DNA of 64,000 nt from Coriobacteriia bacterium (GCA_003149935.1 QAMH01000002.1:1-64000), one strand, 5' to 3'. Shown: positions 27,032 through 35,799, counted from the stretch's first letter. Notes: a model not told the origin generated them from the letters alone. Numbers and translations: made by a program.

Positions 27032-27048
27032 CATTTCGAGCGAAGCGG
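27032..27048. repeat. CATTTCGAGCGAAGCGG repeat
   Basis: One of at least three copies of this 16-17-mer in intergenic DNA (others at 31906 and 62880). At the other two places it pairs with GTCGAGATGACA-type ends to form longer inverted elements. Here only the one half is seen. Confidence 0.5.
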
Positions 27049-27087
27049 CCGCAAGTCCTCCCATCGTCATTTCGGGTGACGCAGGAC

Positions 27088-28334
27088 GGGGCGGGTTCAG
27101 GCGATCATTGCACCTTCCGCCAACACTTCCTGCATAGCCTCGGAAGGGAACTTCCAGCCCAGGACCTTCCTCGGACGGTTGTTGAGCAGCCACCGCACCT
27201 TGCCCACCTCTTCGTCCGACACCTCCGTGAAGTCAGTCTCTTTGGGGAAGAACTCCCTGATCAGCCCGTTCACATTCTCATTGGTGGGCCGCTGCCAAGG
27301 AGAGTGCGGATCGCAGAAATACACCTCGAAGCCAGAGGAGAGCTTGAACCTGTCCACGCATGCCATCTCCGACCCCTGATCCCAGGTGAGCGTGCGCCTG
27401 AGCTCCTCGGGGATCCCCTCGGCCATCTGCGCCATGCGCTCTGCGACCGTGTCCGCGTCATGGCAGGCCAGCCTCGACATCAAAAGGAAGCGCGACCTTC
27501 TCTCCACGAGGGTTATGAGGCAGCTCGACAGGTCGCTTCCAATGATCAGGTCCCCTTCCCAATGCCCGGGGATGGAGCGGTCACCCGCCTCCGGGGGCCT
27601 CTTGGATATATGCGCATCCTTAAGCCAGGGCCTGTTCTTTGCGGGGAGCTTGGATGCCGGTTTGCGACCGCGGCGCTTGGTGCGCAAGGCGTACTCGACG
27701 CCGAGCTCATGGCGCAGCGTCCCGTAGCCTTGCACATAAAGGGACTGGTATATCGTCTCGTGGCTTATGCGCATCTCCTCGTCATCCGGGAAGTCTTCTT
27801 CGATCCGCTTGGAGACCTGCTCGGGCGACCATCTGCTGGCAAGCATCTGCAGCACATAGGCCCTGAGGGGGCCTCGGGCATCGAGCTTGCGGGGTTTTGG
27901 CCTTTTCGCCTTCTTCCTCGCATCAAGCTGGGCGTGCCTCGGATCGTAGGGTCCTTGCACCCGGGAAAGCTCGCGAGCGACGGTCGTCCTGCTGATGTTC
28001 ATTTTATCGGCAATCTCTTGGTTGGTGCGCCCGACATCGAGAAGGGCCGCGATAAAGCAGCGGTCCTCGTATGTCAGGCGCTGCTTGGGCGATGTTCTTG
28101 CGCTCGGGGTCGGGCAGCTCGCGGCGTCCATTGTAAGCACCATCCGATCCGGAGGGCGGTCCATTCGGCTCCACTTGAAAACGGCACCACGTCCGATTCC
28201 GGTCCGCCTTGCGCACTCCCTGATCGAATCACCCGCGCGAAGCCTCTCTTTGACCGCCGTCCAATCATCGATAGAGTATTTAGCCATTGCACCACATCCT
28301 TTCCATGCGTGCAATGACCGCTAGAATCCGCCCG
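27088..28334 (-). mobile_element. IS30-family insertion sequence, inserted in a REP palindrome
   Basis: About 1.25 kb with ~25-bp imperfect terminal inverted repeats at 27089-27113 and 28309-28333 (four mismatches) bracketing one transposase gene. The flanks are the two parts of one palindrome: GGGTGACGCAGGACGGGG on the left (27074-27091) is the inverse complement of 28367-28384, and GGGGATAATG resumes on the right. The run of Gs at both joints prevents an exact call of the short target duplication (2-4 G). Confidence 0.9.
27097..28287 (-). CDS. IS30-family transposase
   Basis: A 396-residue transposase. Two N-terminal helix-turn-helix regions (DSIRECARRTGIGRGAVFKW and TNQEIADKMNISRTTVAREL) are followed by a DDE catalytic domain: GHWEGDLIIG (D), LTWDQGSEM (D) and NENVNGLIREFFPK (E). 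It appears intact. Start ATG 28287 (MAKYSIDDW) with GGATG upstream. It occupies nearly the whole element. Confidence 0.93.
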   Translation of the reverse strand: MAKYSIDDWTAVKERLRAGDSIRECARRTGIGRGAVFKWSRMDRPPDRMVLTMDAASCPTPSARTSPKQRLTYEDRCFIAALLDVGRTNQEIADKMNISRTTVARELSRVQGPYDPRHAQLDARKKAKRPKPRKLDARGPLRAYVLQMLASRWSPEQVSKRIEEDFPDDEEMRISHETIYQSLYVQGYGTLRHELGVEYALRTKRRGRKPASKLPAKNRPWLKDAHISKRPPEAGDRSIPGHWEGDLIIGSDLSSCLITLVERRSRFLLMSRLACHDADTVAERMAQMAEGIPEELRRTLTWDQGSEMACVDRFKLSSGFEVYFCDPHSPWQRPTNENVNGLIREFFPKETDFTEVSDEEVGKVRWLLNNRPRKVLGWKFPSEAMQEVLAEGAMIA

Positions 28335-28384
28335 GGGATAATGTCATCTTAATAAGATGACATTATCCCCGTCCTGCGTCACCC
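28334..28384. repeat. Right part of IS-split REP palindrome
   Basis: GGGGATAATGTCATC (28334-28348) pairs with GATGACATTATCCCC (28356-28370) around TTAATAA, and the right arm continues through GTCCTGCGTCACCC. The missing outer left arm is at 27074-27091, beyond the IS. The same core occurs at 2482-2514. It lies just downstream of feoAB and may end its transcript. Confidence 0.8.
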
Positions 28385-28408
28385 GATGCGTCACCCGACA
28401 AACAGCCG

Positions 28409-30886
28409 CTAGCCCAGTCCCAGCAACAATCCGATGCCGTGCACGATGAAAGCGACGATCCAGGCAACGGCACACTGCATCACGACGATAACCGCCGCAT
28501 ACTTGCCACCAAGCTCGTTTCTCACCGTGATAATCGCCATCACGCACGGTGTGTACAGCAACACGAACACGAGAAACGTGTAGGCAGCTAGCGGGGTAAA
28601 CAGCGTCGTGAGAAGCGCCAGATTGCCACCGACAAGCTGCGTGATGGTCGAGATGACATTCTCCTTGGCCATGAAGCCCGTGAGCACGGCCGTCGCCGCA
28701 CGCCAGTCCCCGAAACCGAGTGGCTCGAAGATGGGAGCGAATATCGCGCCGATACCCGCGAGCATGCTCTGCGACTGGTCGGCGACCACGTTGAAGCGCG
28801 CGTCGAAGGTCTGCAGGAACCAGATGATGAGCGTCGCGATGAACACGACCGTGAACGCCTTTTTCGCAAACTCCTTCGCCTTGTCCCAGGCAAGTCGACA
28901 CACGGTGCCCAGACTCGGCAGCCGATAGTTGGGAAGCTCCATCACGAAGGGAACGGGCTCGCCACGAAACACCGTGCGGCTCAAGACGAACGCCGCGATG
29001 ATGCCGACAACGATGCCGAGCAGGTACAACGACAGCATCGCGAGCGCGGCGTACTGGGCGAAGAAGAAACCGCAAAGCAATGCGTAGACCGGCAATTTCG
29101 CCGAACAGCTCATGAAGGGCACGAGCATGATGGTCATGCGACGGTCATGCTCGGAGGGAAGCGTACGTGTTGCCATGATCGCGGGAACGCTGCATCCAAA
29201 TCCCATGATGAGCGGCACGAAACTACGTCCCGACAAGCCGAGCTTGCGCAGGAGCTTGTCCATGAAAAATGCGACACGCGCCATGTAGCCCGTATCCTCG
29301 AGAGCGGAGAGCAAGAGGAACAGCACGACGATGATGGGCAGGAACGAAAGAACCGTACCCACGCCGGGAAACACGCCATCGCAGACGAGCGAGACGACGA
29401 GCGGGTTGATCTCGAGCGATTCGAGCCCGTCGCGCACGGCCTGCGTGAGCCACTCGATGCCCTCGCCCAATAGATCCGAAAGCGGCTGCCCAACCACGTT
29501 GAAGGTCAGCCAGAAGACGACGGCCATGATGAGAATGAACATCGGGATGGCCGTGTACTTGCCCGTCAGGATGCGGTCGGCCTTGAGGGAACGCTCGTGT
29601 TCGCGCGATTCACGCGGACGCCAGACGCACTTCGCGCAGGCTTTCTCGATAAAGGTAAAGCGCATGTCGCTGATAGCCGCCACGCGGTCAATGCCGGCCT
29701 CTTGCTCCATCTGCGCAACGATATGCTCGACGGCATCCAGCTCGTTGGCATCGAGGTCAAGCGCCTCTGTGACGAGCGAATCGCCCTCGATGAGCTTGGT
29801 TGCGGCAAAGCGCAGGGGCAGGTCGGCACGCGCCGCATGATCTTCGATGAGATGCATGACGCCGTGTATGCAGCGATGCACCGCCCCGTTATCGGGTCCG
29901 TCGGGTTCGCAGAAGTCGACGCGGCCGGGACGCAGCTGCTTGCGAGCGACGACGAGCGCATGCTCGACAAGCTCGTCGATGCCTTGATCGTTTGCCGCCG
30001 AGATGGGCACGACAGGGACGCCAAGCTCGGCCTCGAGTACGTTGACGTCGATGCTGCCCCCACTCGCGGTAACCTCGTCCATCATGTTGAGCGCGATGAC
30101 GAGCGGCACGTCAAGTTCCATGAGCTGCAGGGTAAGGTAGAGATTGCGCTCGATGTTCGTACCATCGACGATGTCGATGATGGCGTTGGGCTTCTCGTCG
30201 AGCACGAACTGGCGCGAGACGATTTCCTCGCTCGTATAGGGCGAGAGCGAGTAGATGCCCGGCAAGTCCGTCACCGTGACCTTGGAATGATTGCGTATCT
30301 CGCCGTCCTTGCGATCGACCGTCACGCCCGGAAAGTTACCGACATGCTGATTCGATCCGGTCAGCGCGTTGAAGAGCGTCGTCTTGCCCGCATTCTGATT
30401 GCCGACGAGAGCGAAGTTGACGGGTCTTCCCGCCGCGATCACATGCCCGGTGGGGCGCGGACGGTAACGCTCGTTTGCGCCATCCTTGAGAGCGCCATCG
30501 ATATCCTCCTCGCCAAAGGAGGGATGTAGTGTCTCCGATGCCATGACAGGGTCGGAGGTGTTTTCCTTGGCGATGGGCTCCTCGCGGTCGGCAGGATTCT
30601 CGTCAATATCCCCAATGGAGATTTGCGCGGCATCGGCTTTGCGAATCGTGAGCTCGTAGCCACGCAGGCAAAGCTGGATGGGATCGCCGAGCGGAGCTTC
30701 CTTGTGCGCCGTGACACGCACGCCAGGCGTGAGCCCCATGTCGAAGATATGCTGGCGCAGCTGGTTTGACTCGCAATCGACACTCGTGATGACGGCCGAT
30801 GCGCCTATGGGCAGCTCGTCGAGCGTGCGCGACGTATCGCGCCCGGCCGGGTCAATCATCGAATATGAGGTCTGTTCGTCTGTCAA
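28409..30886 (-). CDS. feoB: FeoA-FeoB fusion, ferrous iron transporter
   Basis: 825 residues. Residues ~20-92 are a FeoA SH3-like domain (LDELPIGASAVITSV ... GYELTIRKADA), joined by a ~60-residue acidic linker to FeoB. The FeoB G-domain shows G1 GNQNAGKT (162-169), G3 DLPG and G4 NMMD, then a cytoplasmic helical region and about eight to ten TM segments with the gate motifs GFGCSVPAIMATRTL and a second VPFMSCSAKLPVYALL. It imports Fe2+ in anaerobiosis. Start is TTG 30886 behind GGAGAG; the first in-frame ATG is nine codons later and has no RBS. The short C-terminus lacks a FeoC. Confidence 0.93.
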   Translation of the reverse strand: MTDEQTSYSMIDPAGRDTSRTLDELPIGASAVITSVDCESNQLRQHIFDMGLTPGVRVTAHKEAPLGDPIQLCLRGYELTIRKADAAQISIGDIDENPADREEPIAKENTSDPVMASETLHPSFGEEDIDGALKDGANERYRPRPTGHVIAAGRPVNFALVGNQNAGKTTLFNALTGSNQHVGNFPGVTVDRKDGEIRNHSKVTVTDLPGIYSLSPYTSEEIVSRQFVLDEKPNAIIDIVDGTNIERNLYLTLQLMELDVPLVIALNMMDEVTASGGSIDVNVLEAELGVPVVPISAANDQGIDELVEHALVVARKQLRPGRVDFCEPDGPDNGAVHRCIHGVMHLIEDHAARADLPLRFAATKLIEGDSLVTEALDLDANELDAVEHIVAQMEQEAGIDRVAAISDMRFTFIEKACAKCVWRPRESREHERSLKADRILTGKYTAIPMFILIMAVVFWLTFNVVGQPLSDLLGEGIEWLTQAVRDGLESLEINPLVVSLVCDGVFPGVGTVLSFLPIIVVLFLLLSALEDTGYMARVAFFMDKLLRKLGLSGRSFVPLIMGFGCSVPAIMATRTLPSEHDRRMTIMLVPFMSCSAKLPVYALLCGFFFAQYAALAMLSLYLLGIVVGIIAAFVLSRTVFRGEPVPFVMELPNYRLPSLGTVCRLAWDKAKEFAKKAFTVVFIATLIIWFLQTFDARFNVVADQSQSMLAGIGAIFAPIFEPLGFGDWRAATAVLTGFMAKENVISTITQLVGGNLALLTTLFTPLAAYTFLVFVLLYTPCVMAIITVRNELGGKYAAVIVVMQCAVAWIVAFIVHGIGLLLGLG

Positions 30887-31009
30887 CTTTATCTCTCCGA
30901 AGTATCAAGTTCATGATAGCAGCTTGTACCGCATAGTGGGCATGCAAGAAGCTTTTACATGCGACGGCGAGAAACTTGTAACAAGCTTTCGAGCATGACA
31001 CGTTTTTGG

Positions 31010-31038
31010 ACTTGTGGCACATTAGATGTACCACAAGT
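31010..31038. promoter_or_regulatory. 29-bp palindrome upstream of feoAB
   Basis: ACTTGTGG (31010-31017) pairs with CCACAAGT (31031-31038), with an inner ACAT/ATGT pair. A second, smaller inverted repeat (GAAACTTGT/ACAAGCTTTC) lies at 30971-30990. Both are 85-150 bases ahead of the TTG start. The region to 31172 has no gene and also contains GTGCCATA twice. An iron- or redox-responsive operator is possible; no known consensus is matched. Confidence 0.4.
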
Positions 31039-31172
31039 CGTTAAACTTGGCCGTCGATGTGCCAGAGGAAGCAAAACTTGCCATCTCATGTGCCATAAGA
31101 GACGATTCGTGCCATACAGCGGCAACTGTCACTGACGTACCGAGAACATCGCAGCATGTCGCAAGATATTTT

Positions 31173-31721
31173 TTAGCGTAGCAGCCTGCGGCGCTCACGC
31201 CAGTCGGGCAGAAAGCCGTCCATGAGCTCGTGGAAACGGGCGTTGTGGCTCGGCTCGAGCATGTGCACGAGTTCGTGGACCACCACGTATTCCAGACAAC
31301 GCGGCGGATACAACGCCAGACGCGTATTGATGCACACGCGTCCCGTCGCCGGTTGGCATGAACCCCAGCGGCTCTTCATGTTTCGGAAGGCGAGCTTCTT
31401 TACGCGCACGCCAATGATGGGCTCCCAGACCTCGAGCAGCACGGGAACCGCCGCCTCGACGAGCACGCGCCAGGTACGCTTGTCCTCATCGCTCGCATAG
31501 GCGGCTTGGGCCATGGGGGACTCGGCGAGCCGGGCACGCTGGCGCTCGATCCAGGCGGCATGGCGTTCCACGGCATCACGCATCTCATCCATTGTCGCCG
31601 ATAGCGGTGCGGAAACGACGAGCGTACCGTCGCCCTCAACGCGCAGCCGGATGTTGCGCATGCGCGCGCGGCGCCTGATGCGCACATGGTATCCCGCCAG
31701 CTCCGTAATCTTCTCGTCCAT
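31173..31721 (-). CDS. YgjP/DUF45-family metallopeptidase-like protein
   Basis: A 182-residue protein ending in the zincin-type motif HELVHMLEPSHNARFHELM (HExxH plus downstream His/Glu) typical of the YgjP/DUF45 (M48-related, SprT-like) family. The central MKSRWGSCQPATGRVCINTRLAL segment is also characteristic. The N-terminal part is basic (RIRRRARMRNIRLRVEG). No signal peptide. The start at 31721 is the first Met after repeat DNA; its ribosome-binding site is poor. Function is unproven; a housekeeping protease role is only inferred from the family. Confidence 0.82.
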   Translation of the reverse strand: MDEKITELAGYHVRIRRRARMRNIRLRVEGDGTLVVSAPLSATMDEMRDAVERHAAWIERQRARLAESPMAQAAYASDEDKRTWRVLVEAAVPVLLEVWEPIIGVRVKKLAFRNMKSRWGSCQPATGRVCINTRLALYPPRCLEYVVVHELVHMLEPSHNARFHELMDGFLPDWRERRRLLR

Positions 31722-31810
31722 GCGCCCATGATAAGGCAAAAGTGTCCAGACGGGCTTTGCCGAGGCTCCTCGGCGAGATCTCTCCATTTCGCGGTCTAAC
31801 GACCGCTTCA

Positions 31811-31945
31811 GTCGAGATGACAACGCTCCGCAGCCTGACGGCCGCCTCAGTCGAGATGACAGCAGCACCATTTCAGACGAAGCGATCGAGCGCGTCTCCT
31901 CCTGTCATTTCGAGCGAAGCGACTGAAAGTCGCGAAGTCGAGAAA
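31811..31945. repeat. Cluster of TCGAGATGACA / CATTTCGAGCGAAGCG repeats
   Basis: GTCGAGATGACA occurs at 31811-31822 and 31850-31861, and TGTCATTTCGAGCGAAGCG at 31903-31921. They form an inverted array similar to 62877-62945. The element fills the space between the metallopeptidase and patatin genes. Confidence 0.6.
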
Positions 31946-31960
31946 TCCCCGGGGCAGCGC

Positions 31961-31966
31961 TACAAT
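31961..31966 (+). promoter_or_regulatory. -10 element suggesting a leaderless patatin transcript
   Basis: TACAAT ends seven bases before the ATG at 31973, and no ribosome-binding site lies between. In actinobacteria this spacing places the transcription start on the start codon. The -35 region lies in the repeat and is weak. Confidence 0.35.
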
Positions 31967-31972
31967 AGCCTC

Positions 31973-32869
31973 ATGCAACAGGAACTCACAAGCAACGTGT
32001 TCGATACCGCCCTCATCTTCGAAGGTGGCGGCATGCGCGCGAGCTACACGAGCGCACTGGCAAACGTGCTACTCGAAAACGGCATCTTCTTCGACAACGT
32101 CTACGGGCTATCCGCCGGGGCGAGCAATACGGTCAACTATGCCTCGCGTGATATCGACCGTACGAAGCGCTCTTTCGTCGACTTCGTAGAGGACCCCGAT
32201 TTTGGCGGCATCAACACCTTGCTGCAACACAAGGGCTTTTTCCACGCCGAGCACATCTACGAAGAAGCGGGACTGCCCAATGGCTTTCTCCCCTTCGACT
32301 TCGCCACCTTCACGGCCAATCCCGCGAAGGTCACCATCGAGTCATTCGACCGCGACACGGGCCAGAGCGTGTACTGGACCAAGGATGATATGCAGACCAT
32401 CGAGGACTTGATGGTGCGCGTACGCGCCTCATCGACGCTTCCGCTCGTCATGCCCTCCCCCAAGATCGGTGACAGCCACTACTACGACGGTGGCCTGGGC
32501 GAAGGAGCGGGCTTTTTGCTTCCCCGCGCACAGCGAGATGGCTTCACGCGCTTCCTTATCGTGCGCACGCGTCCGCGTGAATACCGCAAGGCCCCGCCCC
32601 TGGGCCTGGGCGATAAAATCACCAACGCCATGCTTTGGGGCCGTCCCTACGTGGTAAACGCACTCGAAAACCGCTGGTGGAAGTACAATCGCATGTGCGA
32701 TGAAATCGAACGGCTCGAGACCGCCGGCAATGCTTATGTCTTCTACGCCGAGGGCATGGCCGTCAGCAGCGGCGAGACCGACCTGGGCAAGCTCCAGGCG
32801 AGTTATGACGCCGGCTATGCGCAGGCAATGCGCGAGCTGCCTGCAATCAAGGAGTTCCTGGGAGTGTAG
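31973..32869 (+). CDS. Patatin-like phospholipase
   Basis: A 298-residue cytosolic lipid acyl hydrolase. The oxyanion loop is EGGGMRASY, the nucleophile elbow GLSAG and the catalytic Asp is in YYDGGLG, giving the Ser-Asp dyad of the patatin family (YjjU/RssA-like). No signal peptide. The start at 31973 (MQQELTSNVFD) is chosen because everything upstream in frame is repeat DNA; there is no ribosome-binding site, but a -10 box is ideally placed for a leaderless message. It converges on nrdG, three bases apart. Physiological substrate unknown. Confidence 0.88.
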   Translation: MQQELTSNVFDTALIFEGGGMRASYTSALANVLLENGIFFDNVYGLSAGASNTVNYASRDIDRTKRSFVDFVEDPDFGGINTLLQHKGFFHAEHIYEEAGLPNGFLPFDFATFTANPAKVTIESFDRDTGQSVYWTKDDMQTIEDLMVRVRASSTLPLVMPSPKIGDSHYYDGGLGEGAGFLLPRAQRDGFTRFLIVRTRPREYRKAPPLGLGDKITNAMLWGRPYVVNALENRWWKYNRMCDEIERLETAGNAYVFYAEGMAVSSGETDLGKLQASYDAGYAQAMRELPAIKEFLGV

Positions 32870-32872
32870 CCC

Positions 32873-33421
32873 CTACATCGTATGCGTGGCGTAGACGGGA
32901 TCGTCTGACCACATGACGACCTCGCCGGCAGCGAGCGTCGCGGGCATGTCAATGATACGCTGATTGGACGAGCCGCGAAAACGCAGCGAGATATCGTGAA
33001 GCTCCTTGACGTAGGGGCCATCGACAAGCACATCGATGCAGGCAAGCATGCGATCGGTGACCTCGGTACGCCGCAGGTTCATCTCGTCGAGCAGGTCCTC
33101 AAGCAAATCGCCCGTAAAGCACCAGATGGTCTTGTTCGGAAGCTCGGCCTTCACGCGCTCGAGAAAGACCACGAGACCACGCTGATTGTCCGGCTCCATG
33201 GGCTCACCGCCCAAAAGCGTGAGCCCGCGTATGTACGAGGGTTTCATGCTCTCGATGAGCTCGTCTTCCACCTCACGCGTGAACGGCTCGCCAAAATCGA
33301 AGCTCCAGGTCTGGGGCTGAAAGCACTCCGCGCAATGATGCGTGCAGCCGCTCACGAACAGCGTCGTGCGCGTGCCCGACCCATTGGCGATGTCACAGTA
33401 TTTGATCTCGGCGTAGTTCAT
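32873..33421 (-). CDS. nrdG: Anaerobic ribonucleotide reductase activase
   Basis: A 182-residue radical-SAM activase. The cluster motif CTHHCAECF (C-x3-C-x2-C) near residues 26-34 and GLTLLGGEPM are typical NrdG. It generates the glycyl radical on NrdD, the gene just upstream in the same orientation, from which it is separated by a REP-like hairpin. ATG 33421, weak ribosome-binding site, so expression may depend on coupling with nrdD. Confidence 0.92.
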   Translation of the reverse strand: MNYAEIKYCDIANGSGTRTTLFVSGCTHHCAECFQPQTWSFDFGEPFTREVEDELIESMKPSYIRGLTLLGGEPMEPDNQRGLVVFLERVKAELPNKTIWCFTGDLLEDLLDEMNLRRTEVTDRMLACIDVLVDGPYVKELHDISLRFRGSSNQRIIDMPATLAAGEVVMWSDDPVYATHTM

Positions 33422-33444
33422 CGAAGCGTACTTTCAGTCAAGAT

Positions 33445-33483
33445 GAAAATGAGACAGTTGCTCAGAGCAACTGTCTCATTTTC
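33445..33483. repeat. 19-bp-arm hairpin between nrdD and nrdG
   Basis: Arms 33445-33463 and 33465-33483 are perfect inverse complements around one base, the same design and core (CAGTTGCTC/GAGCAACTG) as 841-879. Lying inside the nrdDG operon, it could lower nrdG expression by partial termination. Confidence 0.75.
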
Positions 33484-33497
33484 GGATGCGGTGCGTT

Positions 33498-35720
33498 TTA
33501 AAGATGCATGACCCTGTCGCGGATTTCCTCGGTTCTCCCCTGGTTCCAGTATTGCGTGCCGATGTAGCCGCAGGTGCGACGCGCGACGTTCATCGTGGCC
33601 TGATCGCGGTTGCCGCAGTTGGGGCACTCCCACTCGAGCTTGCCGTCCTCCTCGACGATCTGGATCTCTCCGTCGTAGCCGCAAATCTGGCAGAAGTCGC
33701 TCTTGGTGTTGAGCTCCGCGTACATGATGTTGTCGTAGATGTAGCGCATGACATCGATGACGGCCTCGAGATTGTCCTGCATGTTGGGTACCTCGACGTA
33801 GCTGATGGCGCCACCCGGGGAGAGACGCTGGAACTCGCTCTCGAACTTGAGCTTGGTGTAGGCGTCGATTTCCTCGGAGACGTGCACGTGATAGCTATTG
33901 GTGATGTAGCCCTTGTCCGTGATGCCCTTGATGATGCCGAAGCGCTTCTGCAGGGCCTTGGCAAACTTGTAGGTGGTGGACTCGAGCGGCGTGCCGTACA
34001 GCGAGTAGTCGATATCCTCGGCAGCCTTCCACTCGAAGCACTTGTCGTTCATGCGCTGCATGACCGCAAGCGCAAACGGCGTGGCCTCATCGTCGGTATG
34101 GCTGTGACCCGTCATGTACTTGACGCACTCGTAGAGACCGGCATAGCCGAGCGAGATAGTGGAGTAACCGCCGTAGAGCAGCTTGTCGATGGTCTCGCCC
34201 TTCTTGAGGCGGGCGAGCGCGCCGTACTGCCACAGGATGGGCGCGGCATCCGAAAGCGTGCCCTTGAGGCGGTCGTGGCGGCAGCGCAGGGCACGATGGC
34301 ACAGCTCGAGGCGCTCCTCGAAGATGTTCCAGAACTTCTCCTCGTCACCGCCGCTGGACAGCGCCACGTCGACCAGGTTGATGGTCACGACGCCCTGGTT
34401 GAAGCGGCCGTAGAACTTGGGCTTGGTGGGATCGTAGTTACCGGCGTTGGCCACGTTGCCATACCCATTGCCAGAGCGATCCGGCGTGAGGAAGCTGCGG
34501 CAACCCATGCAGGTATAGCAATCGCCCTCGCCTTCTACCTGACCGGCGGAAAGCTTGTACTCCTTCATCTTCTTCTCGGAGATGTAATCGGGGACCATGC
34601 GCTTGGCCGTGCATTTGGCGGCAAGCTGCGTGAGGTAGAAATACGGGGAGCCCTCGTCAACGTTGTCATCCTCGAGCACGTAGATGAGCTTGGGGAACGC
34701 CGGGGTGATCCAGACGCCCTCCTCGTTCTTGACGCCTTGATAGCGCTGACGCAGCGTCTCCTCGATGATCATGGCGAGGTCGTGCTTCTCGGCCTCGTCG
34801 CGTGCCTCGTTAAGGTACATGAAGACGGTGATGAAGGGAGCCTGGCCATTGGTGGTCATGAGCGTGACGACCTGGTACTGAATGGTCTGGACGCCGCGCT
34901 TGATCTCCTCGCGCAGGCGACGCTCGACGACCTGCTCGATCTGCTCCTTGTCGGCCTCGATGCCGAGCATCTCGAACTCCGCATAAGTCTCGCGGCGAAT
35001 CTTCTTGCGGGAGACGTCGACGAAAGGCGCGAGATGCGTGAGCGAGATGGACTGGCCGCCGTATTGGCAGCTCGCCACCTGGGCGATGATCTGCGTGGCG
35101 ATGTTGCACGCGGTGGAGAACATGTGCGGACGCTCGATGAGGGTACCCGAGATGACCGTGCCGTTCTGGAGCATGTCCTCGAGGTTGACGAGGTCGCAGT
35201 TGTGCATGTGCTGCGCGAAGTAGTCGGAATCATGGAAGTGAATGATGCCGTTGTTGTGGGCTTCGACAACCTCGCGGGGCAGGAGCATGCGCATGGTGAG
35301 GTCCTTGGAAACCTCGCCCGCCATGTAATCGCGCTGCACGGAGTTGACAGCAGGGTTCTTGTTGGAGTTCTCCTGCTTGACTTCCTCGTTGTTGCACTCG
35401 ATAAGCGTGAGGATCTTGTCATCGGTGGTGTTGCTCTGACGCTTGAGGTTCTGGAGATAGCGGTAGATGATGTACTTGCGCGCGACCTCGAACTTGTCGA
35501 GCGCCATGATCTCATCCTCGACCATATCCTGGATTTCCTCGACCGAGACCGTGTGGCCTGCGGCCTTGCAGGCATCCTCGACGTTGAGGGCCGCATACTC
35601 GATTTGGCGCGCCGTCAGACGCTCGTCTTCGGGAACTTCCCCGTTTGCTGCTTCGATTGCGTTGGCGATCTTCGAAAGATCGAAGACTGCCTCCGAGCCG
35701 TTTCGTTTGATGATTTTCAT
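33498..35720 (-). CDS. nrdD: Anaerobic ribonucleoside-triphosphate reductase
   Basis: A 740-residue class III reductase. An N-terminal ATP-cone (KIIKRNGSEAVFDLSK) leads to the catalytic barrel with PGxGN-type segments, e.g. CMGCRSFLTPDRSGNGYGN. A zinc site CQICGYD...CPNCG lies near the C-terminus, and the glycyl-radical loop RRTCGYIGTQYW carries Gly718. It reduces NTPs to dNTPs in the absence of oxygen. Start ATG 35720 follows GAGGG. The 5' part from 35352 lies in the duplicated segment, which is why a second N-terminus appears at 1-369. NrdR-like boxes lie upstream; nrdG follows. Confidence 0.96.
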   Translation of the reverse strand: MKIIKRNGSEAVFDLSKIANAIEAANGEVPEDERLTARQIEYAALNVEDACKAAGHTVSVEEIQDMVEDEIMALDKFEVARKYIIYRYLQNLKRQSNTTDDKILTLIECNNEEVKQENSNKNPAVNSVQRDYMAGEVSKDLTMRMLLPREVVEAHNNGIIHFHDSDYFAQHMHNCDLVNLEDMLQNGTVISGTLIERPHMFSTACNIATQIIAQVASCQYGGQSISLTHLAPFVDVSRKKIRRETYAEFEMLGIEADKEQIEQVVERRLREEIKRGVQTIQYQVVTLMTTNGQAPFITVFMYLNEARDEAEKHDLAMIIEETLRQRYQGVKNEEGVWITPAFPKLIYVLEDDNVDEGSPYFYLTQLAAKCTAKRMVPDYISEKKMKEYKLSAGQVEGEGDCYTCMGCRSFLTPDRSGNGYGNVANAGNYDPTKPKFYGRFNQGVVTINLVDVALSSGGDEEKFWNIFEERLELCHRALRCRHDRLKGTLSDAAPILWQYGALARLKKGETIDKLLYGGYSTISLGYAGLYECVKYMTGHSHTDDEATPFALAVMQRMNDKCFEWKAAEDIDYSLYGTPLESTTYKFAKALQKRFGIIKGITDKGYITNSYHVHVSEEIDAYTKLKFESEFQRLSPGGAISYVEVPNMQDNLEAVIDVMRYIYDNIMYAELNTKSDFCQICGYDGEIQIVEEDGKLEWECPNCGNRDQATMNVARRTCGYIGTQYWNQGRTEEIRDRVMHL

Positions 35721-35799
35721 GTTTCCCTCATGTCCCTCGTGTTCGAGTTTTTGTATGCAACGTTTTTGCGTGTGCAAGTGTGATTGCTCGATTCAGAAT

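Noticed and set aside
7528..35351. 35-kb circular plasmid read through its ends
   Set aside because: The unit contains core genes (nrdD, nrdG, nar, feo) but no replication or partition gene, and the sequence continues past the second copy into further chromosomal genes.
33486..35783. 765-codon plus-strand frame opposite nrdD
   Set aside because: Antisense shadow of a clear NrdD; composition (Leu/Val/Asp/Ala-rich, no motifs) is typical of such shadows.
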